DNA of 64,000 nucleotides from NCBI RefSeq assembly GCF_001021975.1, contig NZ_CP009928.1, forward strand, positions 1,612,001 to 1,676,000, read 5' to 3'. Every line of letters begins with the position of its first letter. The stretch's first letter is position 1. The notes beneath the pieces were generated by a model. The model ran no database searches. It was not told where the DNA came from and saw nothing but the letters and a program-made list of their open reading frames with translations. This document shows positions 58,977-64,000 of the stretch, one piece after another. Position numbers and translations under genes: made by a program. This stretch comes from Chryseobacterium gallinarum. Lineage in GTDB: Bacteria; Bacteroidota; Bacteroidia; Flavobacteriales; Weeksellaceae.

Positions 58977-61688
58977 TTATTTAAAGTTGAATTTTACCGT
59001 CAACATTACCTGGCTTGGGCGAAGCTTCATGGCTGTCTGTGTAATGGTAGCGTTATCAATATCGATTCTTTCAAATACTTTTTTGTTGGCAATATTCATC
59101 CATTTCAGTTCAAAATCCACTTTCTTTTTGGACCACGAAAACTGATAGGAAAGATCAAAGAATCCGTTATTATATTTTGTGTCTCCCGATTTTGAATTGA
59201 TCTGATCCCAATAAAATCCTATCGTATGGTTTTCCAGTGGATAGAAGTAAACGTTCAAATTATGGGTATATTCTTCTGCTTTTCCCAGATTCCCTGTCAG
59301 GAAAATATTTGATTGCTTATTCCATGTTTTGGAGGCATTAAAGTCTATACTCATCCATGAGAAGTAAGTGTTATTAAATTTGATCCCGAATGTATTTCCG
59401 TCACTTTTAGTATCAACAAAATCAGTATTTCGTATGGCCTGGGTTTTTGAAATTGTTTTATTGTAGGTTAATGAGGCATTGGTTTTAAATTTTGGGAAGT
59501 ATTTTCCTATCTCTGCATAATAGCTATTACTGGTTTTTTTATTTTCTCTTTCCAGGTATTCCGTTACCCTGAATCCGTATTGGTTAACAGATGTGGATGC
59601 AATCAGGTTGTTTTTGGTATCTCCCAATCTTGCTCCTACATTGAAGAAAAGATTATTAAGCGGGTTTCTATATTCTAATCTTCCTCCTAAACTGTTGGTA
59701 GTAGATTGAGGTATCGGGTTTGAAGGATTCATCACATTAAAGCTTCCCGGATTTGTCATGATATATCCTCCATAGGCAGTCTGTATATCTCCGAAATTAT
59801 TGCTGATATTTCCGTTTACACTTGCTTTAAAAAAAGAGGCAAATGAATACTGAACAAAAATATTAGGGGTAAAGGTTGTTTTGTTCAGTGTTTTGGACAC
59901 ATTTCTCAATGCATCGTCTGCCTTAATGTTATTAAAATTTACCGGGAAATTGGCAAATAAGCTCCAGGCTTCCGATTTATAATTCACCCCTACAGAGGCT
60001 GAAGGAATGATTTCAGTAAATTTCAAACTGTTTTCATAGGCAGAGCTATTAAAATCCGGATTTCCGGATATGGTGACCCCATCAAAATTGGTATCCAATT
60101 TATTGGTGGAGTAATCCAATCCTACCTGAGGAGTGAATGTCCAGCCTTTTTTTGTAAAGCTTACATTCGCGGAATGTGAAGTATCTAATGTTCTGATTCT
60201 AAAGCGTTGTAATGCTGTGCTTCCGGGAACAAAATCTATTGTTTTCAATGGACCGTCCGTGGAGTCCCTGAAAGGAATCTGCATATAATTGGCCGGAGAA
60301 ATCTGAAGATCCTGCCTGTCATCCTGATAGTTGATATAAGACTTCAGGTTAATCATCTTCTCTTTCCATGGGATAATGGTACTTAAGGAGTTCTGGAAAG
60401 AAGATGTGGGAGATTGCAATGCTTCCATTCCGGTTCTTTCCGAAAGCTGATCTTTTCTGTAAGCATTGGTCCTGTCACCATTCCAATATTGAGAAAATGT
60501 TGTGGTATTTTTAAAGAAGCCTTTTTTAGCATTTTTAGTAAAAATAAGCTCTCCTTTCAGCTTATCGGTATAAAAGTTATTGATGAATTTATTGGCATAT
60601 TGAGCATTTTGCTGGAAGTCATTTGTTGTACTTTCAGACTCTCTTTCTACAGCATTATTGGTATAATTGGCGTTAGCCTTAAGCTCCCATTCTTTATTTT
60701 TGTCAATATTGGTAAGATAATTGGCCGAAAGATAATGCACACTATTCATCAAATATCTTTTTACGGGAAGAGCGGGTACACTTGCGTTTTCCACATTCAG
60801 CCAGTTATTCTGCGAGACATTGCTCCTTCTTCCTTCCCAGCTGCTTCCGAATGCCAGAATATTCCCTTCGCTCTCTACCTGCTCGCCCATATTATTGGTT
60901 TTATAATTGACTACCCATTGGCTTTTCTGCCCGAAAAACATAGGGGTAAGCTTTACGTTCCAAAGCCATGGTTCACCAAAACCTGTTCCTACCTCTCCTC
61001 TGCCGGTCATCGTCACAGAATTCTTAAGTTTGATATTAATGGCTGCCTGATCCGATGGAACTTTGTCCTGAAGAATTTTTACCGGCTGATGGTTTTCAAG
61101 TACTTCCACTTTTTGTACCGCATCTTTGGGAAGCGAATTGTTGATGGTACCATAACCCCCCTCCATGAGGTCTTTCCCATTGACATAGAATTTATTGATT
61201 GCATTTCCCTGGTAGAGAATTGTACCATCTTTATTGACTTCAATTCCGGGAATTTTTTTCATCACATCCGCCAGTGTCCTGTCATTTTTACTGTTGAAGG
61301 CTTTAAGGTCATAAGAAATGGTATCTCCTCTCGCAGTGATCATTTTAGTTTTCAGCTGTACCTCCTTTATTTCGGTAGCCTCAGACTGCATTTTGAAATT
61401 AAGAACCTGGTCACTATTACTGATCTGCTTTGTAAGGGGTTTCTGGTTGAACGCTTTTACTTTAAGATCAACATTGGCCTCTGCAGAAGTAAAGGTTACT
61501 TTATATTCTCCTTTGGCATTGGTGATTCCGTAGGCGAGGATAGCATCTTTACCAGGCTCTTCAATAATAACACTTGCACTTGGTATAGCCACCCCGTCAT
61601 CGTCTGTAACCTTACCAGATACTGTTTTTTGTGCAAAAGCTGATGTTATAAAAAAAAGCATCAGGAATAAAGAGGTAATCTTTCTCAT
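58977..61688 (-). CDS. Outer membrane beta-barrel protein with carboxypeptidase-like N-terminal domain
   Basis: The 903-residue protein has a signal peptide (cleaved about residue 19, ITSAFAQ), a carboxypeptidase regulatory-like domain (about 20-105, KTVSGKVTDDDGVAIPSASV), a plug-like region (LADVMKKIPGIEVNKDGTILY), and a long beta barrel ending in LTVKFNFK with a C-terminal Phe. This is the OMP_b-brl_3 type, a TonB-dependent-receptor relative. The ligand is unknown. A GLPGLI gene lies close by on the same strand, a pairing common in Flavobacteriia. Confidence 0.9.
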   Translation of the reverse strand: MRKITSLFLMLFFITSAFAQKTVSGKVTDDDGVAIPSASVIIEEPGKDAILAYGITNAKGEYKVTFTSAEANVDLKVKAFNQKPLTKQISNSDQVLNFKMQSEATEIKEVQLKTKMITARGDTISYDLKAFNSKNDRTLADVMKKIPGIEVNKDGTILYQGNAINKFYVNGKDLMEGGYGTINNSLPKDAVQKVEVLENHQPVKILQDKVPSDQAAINIKLKNSVTMTGRGEVGTGFGEPWLWNVKLTPMFFGQKSQWVVNYKTNNMGEQVESEGNILAFGSSWEGRRSNVSQNNWLNVENASVPALPVKRYLMNSVHYLSANYLTNIDKNKEWELKANANYTNNAVERESESTTNDFQQNAQYANKFINNFYTDKLKGELIFTKNAKKGFFKNTTTFSQYWNGDRTNAYRKDQLSERTGMEALQSPTSSFQNSLSTIIPWKEKMINLKSYINYQDDRQDLQISPANYMQIPFRDSTDGPLKTIDFVPGSTALQRFRIRTLDTSHSANVSFTKKGWTFTPQVGLDYSTNKLDTNFDGVTISGNPDFNSSAYENSLKFTEIIPSASVGVNYKSEAWSLFANFPVNFNNIKADDALRNVSKTLNKTTFTPNIFVQYSFASFFKASVNGNISNNFGDIQTAYGGYIMTNPGSFNVMNPSNPIPQSTTNSLGGRLEYRNPLNNLFFNVGARLGDTKNNLIASTSVNQYGFRVTEYLERENKKTSNSYYAEIGKYFPKFKTNASLTYNKTISKTQAIRNTDFVDTKSDGNTFGIKFNNTYFSWMSIDFNASKTWNKQSNIFLTGNLGKAEEYTHNLNVYFYPLENHTIGFYWDQINSKSGDTKYNNGFFDLSYQFSWSKKKVDFELKWMNIANKKVFERIDIDNATITQTAMKLRPSQVMLTVKFNFK

Positions 61689-62139
61689 GTTTGTTATTTG
61701 CCTAATTAGTTATTAATTGTACTTTTTCGTTACACTTTTCTTAAGATCAGTTTAAATTTGAAAAGTTAAACCCATATCACTACAAAAATAGTTATATTTT
61801 CCATATTTCTATTTTCCCATTCCCAATGGTAACAGAACCGGGCAGTTTGTTACTTATAATGTAAGGGAAAGAAGATAGTAAATAAAAAGTAATTCACGGT
61901 CTATCTGAAATTTTTTCCATCTTTTATGATTTAAATAAAATAAGGTTCATCCCACTTCAACATTTTAAGGTTATAGTATATCTATATTTTCTTTAATGCA
62001 AAAACATGCAGCTTGTATGAACAGGGTATTTTATTTTAATCTGAATAGTAAACAATGATTTGAATCATAGATAAAAAAAAATTTAAACACGTGTTCATAT
62101 ATTTTTAATTTAATAATTTTGTAACATAAAATATATCAA
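61689..62139. other. Non-coding region between divergent genes, with candidate promoters
   Basis: No credible gene. It holds a minus-strand TATTTTTG (61783-61790, possible promoter of the barrel gene with a 90-base leader), an ATGATT/AATCAT stem around 62055-62068, the palindrome AACACGTGTT (62086-62095), and a plus-strand TAATTTTG (62114-62121) for the cupin_8 gene. Confidence 0.6.
62086..62121 (+). promoter_or_regulatory. Palindrome AACACGTGTT plus -7 box TAATTTTG
   Basis: TAATTTTG (62114-62121) fits TAnnTTTG and precedes the ATG at 62140 by 18 bases. The 10-base palindrome AACACGTGTT lies 18 bases further upstream, where the -33 element would be, and no TTG is seen there, so it may be an operator. 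Confidence 0.5.
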
Positions 62140-63021
62140 ATGGGAATAATTTTAAAGCCTATAGATGTTGTAGATGACATTTCAAAAGAAGATTTCTACG
62201 AAAAATATCTAAAGCCAAGAAGGCCCGTTGTCATCAGGAATATGGCAAAAAAATGGCCTGCTTACCAAAAATGGACGATGGAATATATGAAGGAGGTTGT
62301 AGGAGATGTGGAGGTCCCGCTATATGATAGCTCAAAGGCTGATCCTTCTGCTCCCATCAACGCTTCTGCTGCGAAAATGAAATTCGGGGATTATATAGAC
62401 CTTATCCAACGGGAGCCTACGGATCTCAGAATTTTCCTTTTCGATCCTATAAAGTATGCCCCGAAACTTTTGGAAGACTATATTTCTCCTAAAGAATTAA
62501 TGGGAGGTTTCCTGGATAAATATCCCAATATGTTTTTTGGGGGTAAAGGCTCTGTAACATTCCTTCATTTTGATATTGATATGGCTCACATTTTCCATAC
62601 TCACTTCAACGGAAGAAAACATATCCTTCTTTTTGACTATAAATGGAAGGAAAGGTTATATCAGATTCCTTATGCAACATATGCTCTGGAAGATTATGAC
62701 ATCGAAAATCCTGATTTTACCAAATTCCCTGCTTTGAATGGTGTAGAAGGAATAGAATGTTTCCTTGAACATGGTGATACGCTATTTATGCCTACCGGAT
62801 GGTGGCATTGGATGAAATACCTGGACGGTTCTTTTTCCATCTCACTAAGGGCATGGGACAAATCATGGGCCGTAAAGGCACATTCGTTATGGAACCTGAC
62901 GGTACAGCGTAAGTTTGACGACATAATGAAGTCTAATTTCAAAAAGAAATATATGGACTGGAAGGAGAAAGTCGCCATTAAAAGAGCAGAACTAGCCTTA
63001 AAAAGAGGTTTACCAAGATAA
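62140..63021 (+). CDS. Cupin_8/JmjC-type Fe(II)/2-oxoglutarate oxygenase-like protein
   Basis: The 293-residue soluble protein has the cupin_8 layout: start FYEKYLKPRRPVVIRNMAKKWP, then the metal-binding HxD in TFLHFDIDMAH (His143, Asp145) and the distal His in PTGWWHWMKYL (His223), with a basic residue after LRAW. These are the Fe(II) ligands of JmjC-like hydroxylases. Bacterial members hydroxylate amino acid side chains, e.g. in ribosomal proteins, but the target here cannot be told. The C-terminal 60 residues are basic and helical. It is a lone gene with its own terminator. Confidence 0.88.
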   Translation: MGIILKPIDVVDDISKEDFYEKYLKPRRPVVIRNMAKKWPAYQKWTMEYMKEVVGDVEVPLYDSSKADPSAPINASAAKMKFGDYIDLIQREPTDLRIFLFDPIKYAPKLLEDYISPKELMGGFLDKYPNMFFGGKGSVTFLHFDIDMAHIFHTHFNGRKHILLFDYKWKERLYQIPYATYALEDYDIENPDFTKFPALNGVEGIECFLEHGDTLFMPTGWWHWMKYLDGSFSISLRAWDKSWAVKAHSLWNLTVQRKFDDIMKSNFKKKYMDWKEKVAIKRAELALKRGLPR

Positions 63022-63027
63022 AATAAA

Positions 63028-63056
63028 AGACGTTTCGGTTGAAACGTCTTTTTTAT
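63028..63056. terminator. Terminator after the cupin_8 gene
   Basis: Stem AAAAGACGTTTC / GAAACGTCTTTT with a GGTT loop, also reading towards the converging secreted-protein gene. Confidence 0.85.
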
Positions 63057-63062
63057 TGGGGA

Positions 63063-63845
63063 TTATTCTTTTATTATTTTATAAATTTTTTCTTTCCCTT
63101 CTTCCTTGATTTTAAGTAGATAATTACCTGTAGACAGATCGCTTACATTGATTGTGGCATTAGCTGAGTTCATCTTTTCTTTTTTCTGTAATTTTCCGGT
63201 GAGATCAAACAGGCTTATTTCTGAGATTTTGCCTTCACTTTTGATCGTTAAAATATCTTTCACCGGATTAGGATAGACGGAGGCTTTATGTTTAGTTACG
63301 TCAGCAACACTTAGATTATTTCCGGATACCTCAAAATCATCTATTCCGACGAACCAGATATCGTTCGTGGATGAATAGAATGCGATATGAATTGTTTGTC
63401 CAGCATAAGGAGTTAAATCATATGTATATTGGGTCCACGTTTCGGGTGGTGTTACCAAAGCCGCCAGTGTATCGGTAAGCGCTGCTGCTGTCGGAGTCGT
63501 TGTTGATATTCTGACATCAAATTTTTCAGCGAGTCCGGAGCCTCTGTTTCGGGCCCAGAAAGTTAATTTATCTGATACTCCTGCCGTTATGGTTATTGCA
63601 GGGCTTACAGCATAATCATCATGTGCAGTGCTTCCATATTTCAAACCTAAAAAATGAGACCCGGAATGCGGGCTATTAAAGTTGCTATCATAAGTGCTCC
63701 ATGTTTTCCAGGTTCCGGGATCACCACCATTAATAATCGTCCAATCTGATGGCATTGTTGCTGAATCAAAACTTTGGGTATATTGCGCTACGATACCTGA
63801 AGGCAGAAGGCATAATCCCATCAATAATTGATAAATCTTTTTCAT
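63063..63845 (-). CDS. T9SS-secreted protein with choice-of-anchor J domain
   Basis: The 260-residue protein has a signal peptide (cleaved about residue 20, SGIVAQ), a beta-sandwich domain of the choice-of-anchor J type (about 22-170, QSFDSATMPSDWTIINGGDP ... GSHFLGLKYGSTAHDDYAVSP ... WTQYTYDLTPYAGQTIHIAFY) and a C-terminal type A sorting domain (about 185-260, ASVYPNPVKDILTIKS ... LKKIYKIIKE-like end). It is exported by the type IX system and displayed on or released from the surface. No catalytic motif is visible, so an adhesive or carbohydrate-binding role is likely but unproven. Confidence 0.88.
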   Translation of the reverse strand: MKKIYQLLMGLCLLPSGIVAQYTQSFDSATMPSDWTIINGGDPGTWKTWSTYDSNFNSPHSGSHFLGLKYGSTAHDDYAVSPAITITAGVSDKLTFWARNRGSGLAEKFDVRISTTTPTAAALTDTLAALVTPPETWTQYTYDLTPYAGQTIHIAFYSSTNDIWFVGIDDFEVSGNNLSVADVTKHKASVYPNPVKDILTIKSEGKISEISLFDLTGKLQKKEKMNSANATINVSDLSTGNYLLKIKEEGKEKIYKIIKE

Positions 63846-64000
63846 ATCACGTATTTTAATACCAATTTAGTTAATTTTATTACAAAAAATTAAAAACAAA
63901 ATAATATTAATTACAAAACACAAAAAGATTGTTAATCAACTATTTTTCGATTATATTTTATTTAACAAATTAATTATAAAACTCTATATATAGGATACTG
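63846..64000. other. A/T-rich upstream region at the window end
   Basis: Very A/T-rich sequence upstream of the secreted-protein gene with no credible gene. TTG and TTTTG words occur on the minus strand but no exact TAnnTTTG box with good spacing. Confidence 0.4.

Noticed and set aside
60414..61643. 409-codon open frame on the plus strand
   Set aside because: Antisense to the outer membrane barrel gene, whose domains and signal peptide are clear; the antisense product has no recognisable features.

Overview
The window is a chromosomal segment of a low-GC Bacteroidota bacterium, most likely a Chryseobacterium-like member of the Flavobacteriia (Weeksellaceae). This is inferred from Bacteroidota-type promoters (TAnnTTTG), a type IX secretion (T9SS) sorting domain, a GLPGLI protein, a TonB-type outer-membrane barrel, DUF4421 and DUF3127 proteins, an FtsL-like Bacteroidota division protein, and a DAP-type murE. 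It looks like core chromosome. I saw no phage, transposase, CRISPR array or rRNA.

Layout. 1-4.3 kb: the 3' end of a Ycf46-type AAA+ ATPase, two uncharacterised proteins (one with a C-terminal membrane hairpin), and three short genes. 4.3-6.2 kb (minus): elaA-like acetyltransferase, engB, alpha/beta hydrolase. 6.4-23.4 kb (plus): a long dcw cluster, mraZ-rsmH-ftsL-ftsI-murE-mraY-murD-ftsW-murG-murC-ftsQ-ftsA-ftsZ, followed by a YqeY-like gene and a strong terminator. Most of its spacers hold short palindromic repeats of a few families. 23.9-26 kb: bacilliredoxin and a GH3-family gene. 26-31.3 kb (minus): mutL, rhomboid, two tandem endonuclease/exonuclease/phosphatase proteins, two lipoproteins. 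31.5-37.8 kb (minus): YoaK-like membrane protein with a UspA-like protein, a two-component system, and a MocR regulator with a GNAT enzyme.

38.0-47.6 kb is the most system-like region. A minus-strand run encodes a small Tir-chaperone/YbjN-like protein, PspA, an NfeD/YqiJ-type OB-fold membrane protein, a flotillin (YqiK type) and a 1601-residue AAA+ ATPase. A divergent XRE regulator with a LexA-like C-terminal fold sits at its head, and the shared intergenic region carries promoters in both directions plus an inverted TTGCAAAT/ATTTGCAA pair. I infer an envelope-stress or membrane-remodelling module in which PspA and SPFH scaffolds are worked on by an ATPase. 47.7-48.4 kb: a duplicated tRNA trio, Leu(UAA)-Gly(GCC)-Leu(UAG), in which one Gly copy has decayed.

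48.5-64 kb: DUF3127 protein with an SSB-like acidic tip, aat, EamA transporter, TPR protein, glmM, DUF4421 protein, feoA-feoB-FeoB-associated protein with a palindromic operator, GLPGLI protein, DinB-like protein, TonB-type barrel, a JmjC/cupin_8 protein and a T9SS-secreted protein. Several starts were moved downstream from the longest reading frame (mraZ, ftsW, yqeY, mutL, rhomboid, the XRE gene, DUF3127, aat and others) because the extra N-terminal residues are translated promoter or repeat sequence, or do not match the family.
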